This document shows, in pieces, positions 36,946 through 45,237 of a DNA stretch of 64,000 nucleotides. Within the stretch, counting starts at the first letter, position 1; each line of letters opens with the position of its first letter. This stretch comes from Agathobaculum massiliense (GTDB lineage: Bacteria > Bacillota > Clostridia > Oscillospirales > Butyricicoccaceae). The notes beneath the pieces are model-generated. The model saw only the letters and a program-made list of their open reading frames with translations, was not told the DNA's origin and did no database searches. Location: NCBI RefSeq assembly GCF_900291975.1, contig NZ_OMPN01000001.1:930001-994000 (forward strand), in the 5' to 3' direction. The translations under genes were made by a program, and so were the position numbers.

Positions 36946-37029
36946 TTTTTTTGAAAAAGTTTCGGATTAGATGTAGTATTTGCCGCTGAAACCGTAGTAC
37001 ATAGGTGAAGCCCGAAAGGAGGCGGTGAG

Positions 37030-37590
37030 ATGATAGACGACGAAAAAATCATAGAAATGCTTTTTGGACGTTCAGAACAAGGCATACGAGAGCTGGATAT
37101 AAAATACGGAAAGGTCTGCCACAATCTTTCCTACCATATCGTAGGCAGCAGACAAGACGCGGAGGAATGTGTAAACGACGCTTATTTAGGCGCATGGAAC
37201 GCCATTCCCCCGGCACGACCTAACCCGCTGCTATCTTATCTTGTTAAAATCGTTCGGAACATTTCACTCAAAATCTATTGGAGAAAGGAAGCAGCCAAAC
37301 GGAGCAGCCATTACACGATTGCTTTGGAAGAAATTGAAGCCTGTATAGCAGCCCCGAATACAGTAGAAGCAGAAATCGAAGCCAAAGAGTTAGCCCGTAT
37401 CATTGAAGCATTTTTAGACACGCTGACTACCGAAAACCGCGTTATTTTCATGCGCCGCTATTGGTTTTCCGACAGCTATAAGGACATAGCCGAGTTTATG
37501 GGGCTTTCAGAAAAAAACATTTCTGTCCGGCTGACCCGTATCCGCGAGAAGATGAAGCAATATTTGATTGAAAGAGAGGTATTCGTATGA
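37030..37590 (+). CDS. RNA polymerase sigma factor, ECF (sigma-70 family)
   Basis: A 186-residue sigma factor. Region 2 (about 15-80) includes LDIKYGKVCHNLSYHIVGSR and DAEECVNDAYLGAWNAIPP. Region 4 (about 115-180) includes LTTENRVIFMRRYWFSDSYK and AEFMGLSEKNISVRLTRIR. It redirects polymerase to specific promoters in response to a signal held by a partner membrane protein, here probably the product of the overlapping next gene. Strong AAAGGAGG site. Cargo of element 2. Confidence 0.9.
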   Translation: MIDDEKIIEMLFGRSEQGIRELDIKYGKVCHNLSYHIVGSRQDAEECVNDAYLGAWNAIPPARPNPLLSYLVKIVRNISLKIYWRKEAAKRSSHYTIALEEIEACIAAPNTVEAEIEAKELARIIEAFLDTLTTENRVIFMRRYWFSDSYKDIAEFMGLSEKNISVRLTRIREKMKQYLIEREVFV

Positions 37591-38435
37591 ATGCAAAGAA
37601 GTTTTCCGACGCTATGAGCGAGCTTGACACAAAATATGTCGATGAAGCTCTCAACTACAAGAAGAAAGCCAAAAAGCCCATTTGGGTAAAGTGGGGGGCT
37701 ATTGCAGCTTGCTTGTGCTTGATGATACCATTGACCGCATTTGCCGTTGATATAATTCAATATAATGCAGCGGTTGATTATCTCAATTCTCTCGGCATTG
37801 CTGTTGAAGATTTGAGCGACTATTCTCATAAAGAAATAAAAGAAGCTGCAAAAACGATTGACGCAGGAGAAAGCAACCCGTTGACTGAAGAAATTCTTAG
37901 TCTAATACCAGAAAACAAAGAACCGCTCGATACACCGACGCAGGTAACATCTGAGCAAATTAAAGAACTAACACCGACCATGACAAGAGAAGATGTTCTT
38001 TCTCTTTTAGGTGACACACAAGATGTTGGCTCAGGCATTTATATATATCTTTACGAAGTAGACCAACAATACCTGCTGCGTATTCCTTTTGCAAGCGATG
38101 AAGCACAATTAGGTGTAACAGGAGAAGATTTGCTAAAGGCATTGGTTCCCATTTCTGGAGATATTGCTCCTATGGTCTATGTAAATGATACGCTTTATCA
38201 AATCGTTGACTCTCAACCCAACTTCGCAGATGAAAAAAGTTCTTTCAATTTGTTAGGAAAAATCGAAAACACAGTTAGTTCTTCGGAAGAACCAAAAGAA
38301 AATTTCCAAGCAAATGATGATATTGTAGGGGCTGCGGTTTATCAGTACGGCGATAACATTGTCGTTGAGTTTGATGGAAAATACTGGTTATATGAACGCT
38401 ATCATAACACAGACTTTGACGGAAACTCAGACTGA
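37587..38435 (+). CDS. Membrane protein coupled to the sigma factor (probable anti-sigma partner)
   Basis: A 282-residue protein whose ATG overlaps the sigma-factor stop by four bases. Residues 1-30 are cytoplasmic, starting MNAKKFSDAMSELDTKYVDE. A single membrane helix (about 36-55, WGAIAACLCLMIPLTAFAV) leads to a 225-residue outer domain. This layout and gene order are those of ECF anti-sigma factors, and the short N-terminal segment resembles DUF-type regulators in Clostridia. No zinc-binding anti-sigma motif is present. The signal is unknown. Confidence 0.7.
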   Translation: MNAKKFSDAMSELDTKYVDEALNYKKKAKKPIWVKWGAIAACLCLMIPLTAFAVDIIQYNAAVDYLNSLGIAVEDLSDYSHKEIKEAAKTIDAGESNPLTEEILSLIPENKEPLDTPTQVTSEQIKELTPTMTREDVLSLLGDTQDVGSGIYIYLYEVDQQYLLRIPFASDEAQLGVTGEDLLKALVPISGDIAPMVYVNDTLYQIVDSQPNFADEKSSFNLLGKIENTVSSSEEPKENFQANDDIVGAAVYQYGDNIVVEFDGKYWLYERYHNTDFDGNSD

Positions 38436-38523
38436 TATGCCCCACGCCCAAACAAGCCATACTTCTGATGAAAAAGTATCCGAACAAAACCTTCTTGCAA
38501 AGTAAATAAGTTTTCTATTTTAC

Positions 38524-38555
38524 AAGGGCAGCCGAGAAAATCGACTGTCCTTTTT
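38524..38555 (+). terminator. Terminator before the DUF3847 gene
   Basis: AAGGGCAG-CGA pairs with TCG-CTGTCCTT, followed by TTT. The AAAGGAG of the next gene starts 18 nt later. Confidence 0.65.
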
Positions 38556-38587
38556 CTATGCTTATGAGCAGAAAGGAGCGCCCAACC

Positions 38588-38881
38588 ATGACAAAGCCAA
38601 GAGAGAAAACCCGCGAGGAGTTGCAAGCCGAGATTGAGGACGGAAAGAAGAAAATCCGGCAATTTGAGAACCGGGAAAAGATGTTGCGTCAGAAGCTATC
38701 CAAAGAGGAACGCAGAACGCGCAGCCACCGCCTTATCGTCCGGGGCGCAGTCTTTGAAAGCATTGTGCCGGAAGCAAAGAACATGACCGACGAGGAAGCC
38801 GCAGCACTTCTTAGGCTCGCCTTGACGAGTGAACCAGCGCGGGAATATCTGAAAAAACGAGCCGAGGGAGCGACAAGCTGA
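38588..38881 (+). CDS. DUF3847 family protein
   Basis: A 97-residue protein at ATG 38588 behind AAAGGAG. It is a basic coiled coil (EELQAEIEDGKKKIRQFENR) followed by a short helical domain with PEAKNMTDEEAAALLRLAL. DUF3847 genes stand directly before oriT and the MobA/MobL relaxase in many Clostridia elements, so it is probably a relaxosome accessory protein, comparable in position to MobC. Confidence 0.75.
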   Translation: MTKPREKTREELQAEIEDGKKKIRQFENREKMLRQKLSKEERRTRSHRLIVRGAVFESIVPEAKNMTDEEAAALLRLALTSEPAREYLKKRAEGATS

Positions 38882-38896
38882 AAATCCCTTAGGCAC

Positions 38897-38936
38897 TAAG
38901 GGCGCACTTATACACCCTTACGGGCGTGTGCGCTCT
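38897..38936 (-). other. oriT of MOBQ type (element 2)
   Basis: On the minus strand the sequence TAAGTGCGCCCTTA (38897-38910) equals the nick-region consensus of RSF1010/R1162-like and Gram-positive MOBQ origins. It is preceded by an inverted-repeat region (GTGCGC...GCGCAC and CACGCCC...GGGTGT, to 38936). It sits between the DUF3847 gene and the MOBQ relaxase. The rest of the 242-bp gap has further short palindromes and no gene. Confidence 0.8.
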
Positions 38937-39123
38937 GCCGAGGGCTTATCTCCGCACAGGGAGATTTCCCCGCACTCCGATATGGCGGCTTTGCCGCAAC
39001 AAGGGGCTGCACCCCTTGCGCCGCTTTGCGGCTATCCCTGCACACCCACAAAAACAGTACACCCGCCGTTGGCGTCTGTACCATTTTTGCGGGTTTTATT
39101 ATCCTATCCGGGAGGTGATACCC

Positions 39124-40629
39124 ATAGCCATTTACCATTGGAACGTCGGCATTGTGAGCCGAGGAAAAGGCAAATCAGCCGTTGCCGCAGCCGCCTACCG
39201 AAGCGGCGAAAAGCTGACAAACGAGTGGGACGGAATGACCCACGACTACACCCGCAAAGGCGGCGTTGTCCATACCGAAATCATGCTGCCGCCCCATGCC
39301 CCGCCCTCTTTCTCTGACCGTTCTACCCTATGGAACAGCGTGGAGCTTTATGAGAAAGCCGGGAACGCCCAGCTTGCGCGTGAGATTGACGCAGCACTCC
39401 CCATAGAATTATCACGAGAGGAACAGATCCGGCTTGTCCGGGAATACTGTTCCTCTCAATTTGTTTCCAGAGGAATGTGTGTGGATTTTGTTATCCACGA
39501 CACCAACAGCGGCAACCCCCATTGTCATATTATGCTTACCATGCGCCCCCTTGACGAGCGCGGCGCGTGGGCAGCGAAATCCAAAAAGGAATATGACCTT
39601 GACGAAAACGGCGAGCGTATCCGCTTGCCAAGCGGCAGATATAAGACGCATAAGGTTGACCTCACGGGCTGGAACAGCCAAGAAAATGCGCTTGTTTGGC
39701 GCAAGGCATGGGCTGATATTTCAAACGACTATCTTGAGCGTGCCGGAAGCCTGGAGCGTATCGACCACCGCAGTAACGCCGAGCGCGGCATTGACGAGAT
39801 ACCCACCGTCCACATGGGCGTGGCGGCTTGCCAGATGGAGAAGAAAGGTATCGCCACCGAGAAAGGCGAACTGAACCGCAGTATTCAAAAGACAAACCGC
39901 CTTATCCGGGAAATCCGGGCGCAGATTAGCAAGCTCAAGGAATGGATTGCCGACCTGTTCAAAGCGCGGGAAACCGCCCCGGAACAGCCGCCGCAATCTC
40001 CCAACCTTGCAAATCTGCTGATGAAGTATTTGAGCGTTCAGAGAGAAAAGAGCCGGAAGTATTCGCAGCGTTGGCAACAACAGCACACAGCCGATGAACT
40101 GAAAACCATAGCGGCAGCGGTCAACTATCTTTCCGAGCATGGTATCTCTAATCTTGATGAACTGGACGCTTCCCTTTCCTCTGTCAGCGATAAAGCCTAT
40201 TCAATCCGGGCAGGAATGAAAACCGCCGAGGAACGCATGAAGAAGCTACAAAAGCTAATTGAATACGGGAAGAACTACACAGAGTACAAGCCCATTCACG
40301 ATGAACTGAAAAAGCTGCAAAACGGCTGGACAAACAAGCGCGACAAGTACGAGGAAGCCCACCGCGCCGAGCTGACCCTATGGAACGCAGCAAGCCGCTA
40401 TCTCCATGCAAATCTGCCGAAAGGAACAAAGACCTTGCCTATTGCGGAATGGGAACAGGAATATGCTGACCTCAAAACACAGAGGGACAGCGATTATACC
40501 AAACTGAAAGATACCCGCACCAATGTTTCAGAGCTTCAAAAAATCCGCAGGTGTGTGGATATTGCACTCCGCGCCGACCAACCGGAGCAGACGCAGAGCC
40601 GCACCAAGCGGCATGATATAGACCGCTGA
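39124..40629 (+). CDS. MobA/MobL-type (MOBQ) relaxase of element 2
   Basis: A 501-residue relaxase that nicks the oriT just upstream. The catalytic domain (1-210) reads AIYHWNVGIVSRGKGKSAVA, SGEKLTNEWDG, and the metal-binding HDTNSGNPHCHIM near residue 125. A long coiled coil fills about 250-480. The family normally begins Met-Ala-Ile-Tyr. Here the codon in that place is ATA (39124-39126), at ideal distance from GGGAGG (39110-39115). An in-frame GTG at 39115 overlaps the binding site. Either AUA is used weakly or the start is damaged. Confidence 0.85.
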   Translation: MAIYHWNVGIVSRGKGKSAVAAAAYRSGEKLTNEWDGMTHDYTRKGGVVHTEIMLPPHAPPSFSDRSTLWNSVELYEKAGNAQLAREIDAALPIELSREEQIRLVREYCSSQFVSRGMCVDFVIHDTNSGNPHCHIMLTMRPLDERGAWAAKSKKEYDLDENGERIRLPSGRYKTHKVDLTGWNSQENALVWRKAWADISNDYLERAGSLERIDHRSNAERGIDEIPTVHMGVAACQMEKKGIATEKGELNRSIQKTNRLIREIRAQISKLKEWIADLFKARETAPEQPPQSPNLANLLMKYLSVQREKSRKYSQRWQQQHTADELKTIAAAVNYLSEHGISNLDELDASLSSVSDKAYSIRAGMKTAEERMKKLQKLIEYGKNYTEYKPIHDELKKLQNGWTNKRDKYEEAHRAELTLWNAASRYLHANLPKGTKTLPIAEWEQEYADLKTQRDSDYTKLKDTRTNVSELQKIRRCVDIALRADQPEQTQSRTKRHDIDR

Positions 40630-40645
40630 AAGGAGTTGAACTTTT

Positions 40646-42547
40646 ATGTATTACACCCAAGAACAGATAGACCGCGCCAACCAAGCCGACCTTGTTTCTT
40701 TCCTGCAATCACAGGGCGAGCAGCTTACCCGTGCCGGAAATGAATACCGCTGGAAGCGGCACGACAGCCTGACCGTCCGGGGAAACAAATGGTACAGGCA
40801 CAGCCAGAGTAAGGGCGGTGCACCCATTGATTTTGTCATGGAGTTTTTCGGCAAGAGCTTCACCGAAGCCGTTGAACTGCTGACAGGCGAAAAAGGAGCC
40901 GCCCCGCCGCCGGACAGACCAAGCCCCGCGCCCCTATCCGACTTCCGACTGCCACCCCGCAGCACCGACAACCGCATAGCGAGGAACTACCTCACAGCAG
41001 CCCGCCGCATTGATGAAGATGTGACGGGCTTTTTCTTTTCCACCGGGGATATTTACGAGGAAGCCGCCTACCACAACGCCGTATTCGTAGGGCGGGACGA
41101 GGACGGAGTACCACGCTACGCCCACCAGCGCGGCACAGCCGGGAGCTTCCGGCTTGATGTGAAAGGCAGTGACAAAGCCTTTAACTTCTGCTACCGGGGC
41201 GAGGGCGAAAGATTGTTTGTCTTTGAAGCCCCGATAGACCTGTTATCTTTCCTCTGCCTGTTCAAAAAGGACTGGCAGAAACAAAGCTACCTTGCACTGG
41301 GCGGCGTGGGAGAAAAAGCCCTGCTGCGTTTCCTTTCTGACCGTCCGAACATCAAGACCGTGTACCTCTGCCTTGACAGCGACCAAGCCGGAAGCGACGC
41401 TTGCAGCCGCCTTGCGGAGTTTGTGCTGGAGGGCTTGACCGTTCACCGCCTTGTGCCGCTTTACAAGGACTGGAACGAGGTATTGCAGCACCGGGCAGAA
41501 ATCGCGGACGGGAAGTATATCCGTGAAGCGATTTACGGCTTGAAAGAGCCGCCGCAGGAAGAAACCGTTGAGATTATCCGCATGAGCGAGGTTGACACGC
41601 AGACCGTTGAATGGCTATGGGAGCCGTATATTCCCTTTGGGAAAGTAACCATTGTGCAAGGCAATCCCGGCGAGGGCAAGACCACCTTTGCCCTACGCCT
41701 TGCCGCCGCCTGCACCACCGGGGGAACGCTGCCGGGAATGAAGCCCTTGCCGCCATTCCAAGTGATTTACCAGACCGCCGAGGACGGGCTGGGCGATACC
41801 GTCAAGCCTCGCTTGATAGAAGCAGAAGCAGACCTTGACCGCGTGCTTGTGATTGATGAAGCCAAGCGGGAGCTTACCCTCTCCGATGAGCGCATAGAAA
41901 AGGCAATCACGCAGAACGGAGCGCGTCTGATTATCCTTGACCCCATACAGGCGTACATGGGCGAAAAGACCGACATGAACCGAGCAAACGAAGTGCGCCC
42001 CATGTTCCGCCGCCTTGCCGATGTTGCCGAGCGTACCGGGTGCGCCGTTATCCTTATCGGACATCTCAACAAAGCTGCCGGAGGGCAGAGCGCATACCGG
42101 GGCTTAGGTTCTATCGACTTCCGCGCCGCAGCAAGGAGCGTCCTGCTGATCGGGCGCGTGAAGCGAGAACCGAATGTGCGCGTTATCGTCCATGACAAAT
42201 CTTCCCTTGCGCCGGAGGGCAAGCCCGTTGCCTTTTGCCTTGACCCGGAAACGGGCTTTTCGTGGATAGGCGAATACGACATCACCGCCGACGAGCTGCT
42301 GTCCGGCGCGGGCGGCAACACCGCCACCAAGACCGAACAGGCGGAACGGCTGATACTTGACCTGCTTGCAGACGGGAAAGAGCTTGCCAGTGAGGACATT
42401 GTAAAAGCCGCAGCCGAAGCCGGAATATCCGAAAGGACGGTACAGAACGCCAAGCGCAACATGGGCGGCATTTTAGGCGCAAGGCGTGTCGGCGGTCAAT
42501 GGTACAACTTCATCAAGAAGAAGCAGCCACCCGAACCCGCAAGCTGA
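40646..42547 (+). CDS. Primase-helicase fusion (CHC2, Toprim, RecA-like ATPase)
   Basis: A 633-residue replication protein. The zinc-finger-like primase region (about 5-85) holds LVSFLQSQGEQLTRAGNEYRW and YRHSQSKGGAPIDFVMEF. A Toprim-like domain (about 180-275) has YLCLDSDQAGSD. The helicase part starts near 320 with Walker A GNPGEGKTTFALRL, Walker B LIILDPIQAYMG and VILIGHLNKAAGG. A winged helix ends the protein (about 560-620). It does in one chain what element 1 splits between its CHC2 and VapE proteins, i.e. replication after excision or mobilization. Confidence 0.85.
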   Translation: MYYTQEQIDRANQADLVSFLQSQGEQLTRAGNEYRWKRHDSLTVRGNKWYRHSQSKGGAPIDFVMEFFGKSFTEAVELLTGEKGAAPPPDRPSPAPLSDFRLPPRSTDNRIARNYLTAARRIDEDVTGFFFSTGDIYEEAAYHNAVFVGRDEDGVPRYAHQRGTAGSFRLDVKGSDKAFNFCYRGEGERLFVFEAPIDLLSFLCLFKKDWQKQSYLALGGVGEKALLRFLSDRPNIKTVYLCLDSDQAGSDACSRLAEFVLEGLTVHRLVPLYKDWNEVLQHRAEIADGKYIREAIYGLKEPPQEETVEIIRMSEVDTQTVEWLWEPYIPFGKVTIVQGNPGEGKTTFALRLAAACTTGGTLPGMKPLPPFQVIYQTAEDGLGDTVKPRLIEAEADLDRVLVIDEAKRELTLSDERIEKAITQNGARLIILDPIQAYMGEKTDMNRANEVRPMFRRLADVAERTGCAVILIGHLNKAAGGQSAYRGLGSIDFRAAARSVLLIGRVKREPNVRVIVHDKSSLAPEGKPVAFCLDPETGFSWIGEYDITADELLSGAGGNTATKTEQAERLILDLLADGKELASEDIVKAAAEAGISERTVQNAKRNMGGILGARRVGGQWYNFIKKKQPPEPAS

Positions 42548-42614
42548 AAGTGCAAAACGCAGACCCTTTGCGCTTTGCACTTTCGCACTTTCAGAGTTAT
42601 AGAAGAATGACTAT

Positions 42615-42648
42615 AAGCCCTTGTGCGCCGTAGCATGAGGGCTTTTTT
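42615..42648 (+). terminator. Terminator directly before the tnpW ribosome binding site
   Basis: AAGCCCT pairs with AGGGCTT around GTGCGCCGTAGC, followed by TTTT. AAAGGAG of tnpW begins at 42654. Confidence 0.75.
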
Positions 42649-42665
42649 CATGGAAAGGAGAGCCT

Positions 42666-42857
42666 ATGAGCAATAAAGCCAGCACCCCCGCAAACGCTTC
42701 CCCTCTGACCGTAAAGGAAGCAGAACAGCCCGATATTGTGAAGAAAATCGGAAACACGACCTATCGGGTGAAAATCCACTTCAGCACCACCAGCAAGGAA
42801 ACTATGAGCGATAAAATCAAGCGGCTTATTATGAACGATTGCGGGAAAATTTCTTAA
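42666..42857 (+). CDS. tnpW: TnpW family small protein of element 2
   Basis: A 63-residue protein ending 30 bp from the right end of the element. The C-terminal part NTTYRVKIHFSTTSKETMSD is shared with TnpW of element 1, while the first 25 residues differ and are polar. The constant position next to the right recombination site in both elements suggests a link with excision or with the -35 box that follows. Confidence 0.8.
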   Translation: MSNKASTPANASPLTVKEAEQPDIVKKIGNTTYRVKIHFSTTSKETMSDKIKRLIMNDCGKIS

Positions 42858-42864
42858 AACCACC

Positions 42865-42870
42865 TTGACA
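42865..42870 (+). promoter_or_regulatory. -35 half of the excision-created promoter, element 2
   Basis: A consensus TTGACA 17 bp from the right end. Joined to TATGCT at the left end it forms a complete promoter facing the recombinase gene. Confidence 0.75.
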
Positions 42871-42887
42871 AAATGTATCAGAGGATA

Positions 42888-43564
42888 CTCTGCTTTCTGC
42901 TATGGAAACTGCCGGTGCGGACGAAATGCCTGATGAGGTGGAGCGCAAAGGTTTGGGAACGCCTGCGACCCGTGCCGGTATCATTGAGAAGCTGGTTCGC
43001 ATCGGTTTTCTGGAGCGTAAGGGTGATAAGAAAACCAAACACCTGATTCCGACCCACAAGGGTACGGCTCTGGTAACAGTCATGCCGGAACAGATTCAGT
43101 CCCCATCCATGACGGCGGATTGGGAAGAAAAATTGTTGCTCATTGAGAAAGGCGAATATGCCAGCGAGGACTTTATGGACGAGATCAAAGATGTGATTGC
43201 CGGTCTGATTCAGAACTATGAAGTAATCCGTGATTCCGAGGTTATGATGTCGAAAGAAGCCAATTCTATCGGCAAATGCCCGCTCTGCGGCAGTGCTGTA
43301 GAGGACAAAGCCAAGGCATTTTTCTGTTCCAACAGAGCTTGCAAATTTGCCCTCTGGAAAAACAATCGCTACTTTGCGAGCATCGGCAAGAGCATGACTT
43401 CTGCCACGGCGCAGAAATTGCTTGGTTCCGGCAAGGTAAAGCTCAAGAATTGCAAGTCCGAAAGAACGGGCAACACCTTTGATGCCACCGTCTTTATGGA
43501 GGTATCAGATGATGGCAAAACGAAGTTCAGTATGGAATTTGAAAATGGAGGAAAGCGCAAATGA
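42888..43564 (+). pseudogene. topB: DNA topoisomerase III, 3' part, split by element 2
   Basis: Continues topoisomerase III in frame (LLSAMETAGADEMPDEVE, then KGLGTPATRAGIIEKL). It ends with a zinc ribbon (CPLCGSAVEDKAK, CSNRACKFALW). It contains about 225 residues and no active-site Tyr. Its stop overlaps the start of the next ICE gene by four bases, so the original operon is still recognisable. Confidence 0.9.
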
Positions 43565-44406
43565 CAAATGAGTACAACCCGGATGGTAAGGAAATCCGAT
43601 TTATCGACAGCCATTATAAGGATTTGTTTCATATCCCCGATGGCAGCTGTGTGCAGATTCACTACCCGGATGAAATGGTTGTGAAGCCCTGCACCTTCAT
43701 TGACGAGTATCATACGCAGATCGGATACAATGTGTTTCATATCTGCCAGTTTGCAGAAATTATGGAGCGCAACGGCGCAAGCTATATGCCGGAGCCTGAG
43801 ATTATGGGCGATGAAGCCGCATGGAAGGTCGGAAAGGATAGAATCCTTGCGGTGCAGACCTGCGAAGATGGTTACGACTACACCCTGTTGGATGAAAACT
43901 ACAACGAGATTGATGGCGGTCAGGTTGATAACCCTGAACTGTCCATGCTCGAAGTCCGCCGGGATATTCTGGAATCCTTCGGGCTGGAGCGCCGGGAACT
44001 GCGGGCAATGTTCTATGAGGATGTCATGGAGCAGGCTTTTGAAGTCGGCAGACAGGCGGTGGTGGTCAATGACCCTATCGCTGAGCTTGCTTTTAAGCTC
44101 GACCGTTTTGCAGAGAACTTCGACCCCTATGAATATATGGATCAGGTCGATGATGTGCAGGCGCATATCCAAGAAATCAAGGCAGATCTTGCCGCTGGTA
44201 ATACGGCTCCGTATCGTGAGTTCCTGAATACAGCCATTGAAGAAGCCCGTGAGGAAACTGCGGTTGAGGTTGCCAAAGTGCTGAAAAGTCAGCTGGATAA
44301 GCTCGACTCTCCGAAGCGTGAGTCGGTCATGGAAAAACTGGCACAGGCCGCAGAAAAAGCTGCGCCTGCCAGTCCCTCTCCCAAACGCAAAGAGCCTGAA
44401 CGATAA
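43561..44406 (+). CDS. ICE protein with large-polyvalent-protein-associated-type domain
   Basis: A 281-residue protein coupled to the topoisomerase stop. The N-terminal 65 residues (YKDLFHIPDGSCVQIHYPD, FIDEYHTQIGYNVFHICQFA) resemble a domain recurring in large conjugative-element proteins. The middle is acidic and helical. The tail RESVMEKLAQ lies 29 residues from the C-terminus and fits a motif shared with four other proteins here. Function not known. Confidence 0.65.
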   Translation: MTNEYNPDGKEIRFIDSHYKDLFHIPDGSCVQIHYPDEMVVKPCTFIDEYHTQIGYNVFHICQFAEIMERNGASYMPEPEIMGDEAAWKVGKDRILAVQTCEDGYDYTLLDENYNEIDGGQVDNPELSMLEVRRDILESFGLERRELRAMFYEDVMEQAFEVGRQAVVVNDPIAELAFKLDRFAENFDPYEYMDQVDDVQAHIQEIKADLAAGNTAPYREFLNTAIEEAREETAVEVAKVLKSQLDKLDSPKRESVMEKLAQAAEKAAPASPSPKRKEPER

Positions 44407-44419
44407 GGAGGACACGGAT

Positions 44420-45016
44420 ATGAAAAACGAAAAATGGGATGATGTTCACGGAAATACCACCCCGGATGACAGAATGGTTGCTTTTCTGGAAAGCCCCACG
44501 GATTCCTATGCGATTCTTCAGCTGCGGGAAGATGTAGACGATAATATCCCGCTCATGTTTGCAAATTACAGCTACCTTCAGAAGAAAGAAATGGAGCCTG
44601 AGATTGACCGTTACGAGGTGGTCTATCATGGCTCCATTTCTATGTCCGAGGATGTGAATCGGCAGCTGGAAGATTTGTATGTAAAGTTCAATATTGACCA
44701 CCCGGATGATTTCCGTGGTCACAGTATGTCGGTCAGCGACATCGTAGCCTTAAAGGTAGTCGGTGAGGTATCCTTTCACTATGTAGATTCTGTTGGGTTT
44801 CAGAAGCTGGAAAACTTTATGAAGTCCGAAAACTACCTGAAAAACGCAGAGATGGCAATGGAAGATGATTATGGGATGATTGACGGTATCATCAATAACG
44901 GAAAAGCGTCCGGATTAGAGGAACGTCCTTCGGTGTTGGAGCAGTTAAAGGAAAAGCCCGTGCCGGATGTTTCCCATAAGCCGCCCAAGAGCCACCCGGA
45001 AAGGGAGATTGAATGA
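44420..45016 (+). CDS. YodL-domain ICE protein
   Basis: A 198-residue protein starting at ATG 44420 behind AAGGAGG. The middle (YAILQLREDVDDNIPLMFAN, YEVVYHGSISM, FNIDHPDDFRGHSMSVSDIV) matches the YodL-like domain common in Tn1549-type elements next to the large helicase gene. The tail RPSVLEQLK starts 30 residues before the end. It ends by overlapping the next gene's ATG. The biochemical role is unknown. Confidence 0.75.
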   Translation: MKNEKWDDVHGNTTPDDRMVAFLESPTDSYAILQLREDVDDNIPLMFANYSYLQKKEMEPEIDRYEVVYHGSISMSEDVNRQLEDLYVKFNIDHPDDFRGHSMSVSDIVALKVVGEVSFHYVDSVGFQKLENFMKSENYLKNAEMAMEDDYGMIDGIINNGKASGLEERPSVLEQLKEKPVPDVSHKPPKSHPEREIE

Positions 45017-45219
45017 TGGATTTCACACAGGATGAGCGGAACATGATGATGCTTTACAGCCCTGGCACAAGGTCAGGGCTGTGTGAAGCACTGACACTGA
45101 TGAAGGAACAGCTTTCGGAGGACGAGTCAGAGCTTTTTGCTTTGGCAGACTCGGTTCTCCGTAAAGTTTCAGCCATGGACGATGCCGCCTTTGAGAAGCT
45201 GAACCTTTATCCGGATTGA
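45016..45219 (+). CDS. Transposon-transfer assisting family protein
   Basis: A 67-residue helical protein starting at one of two adjacent ATG codons (45013 or 45016). The pattern FTQDERNMMMLYSPGTRSGL and EDESELFALADSVLRK is that of the small transposon-transfer assisting family found in this ICE group just before the giant helicase gene. The mechanism is unknown. Confidence 0.75.
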   Translation: MDFTQDERNMMMLYSPGTRSGLCEALTLMKEQLSEDESELFALADSVLRKVSAMDDAAFEKLNLYPD

Positions 45220-45237
45220 TAGGATTGGAGGGATACA

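Noticed and set aside
36913..36946. TTGACA and TATAAT before the sigma factor gene as a promoter
   Set aside because: The spacing is 22 bp, outside the working range, and the boxes lie in the end of the upstream gene.
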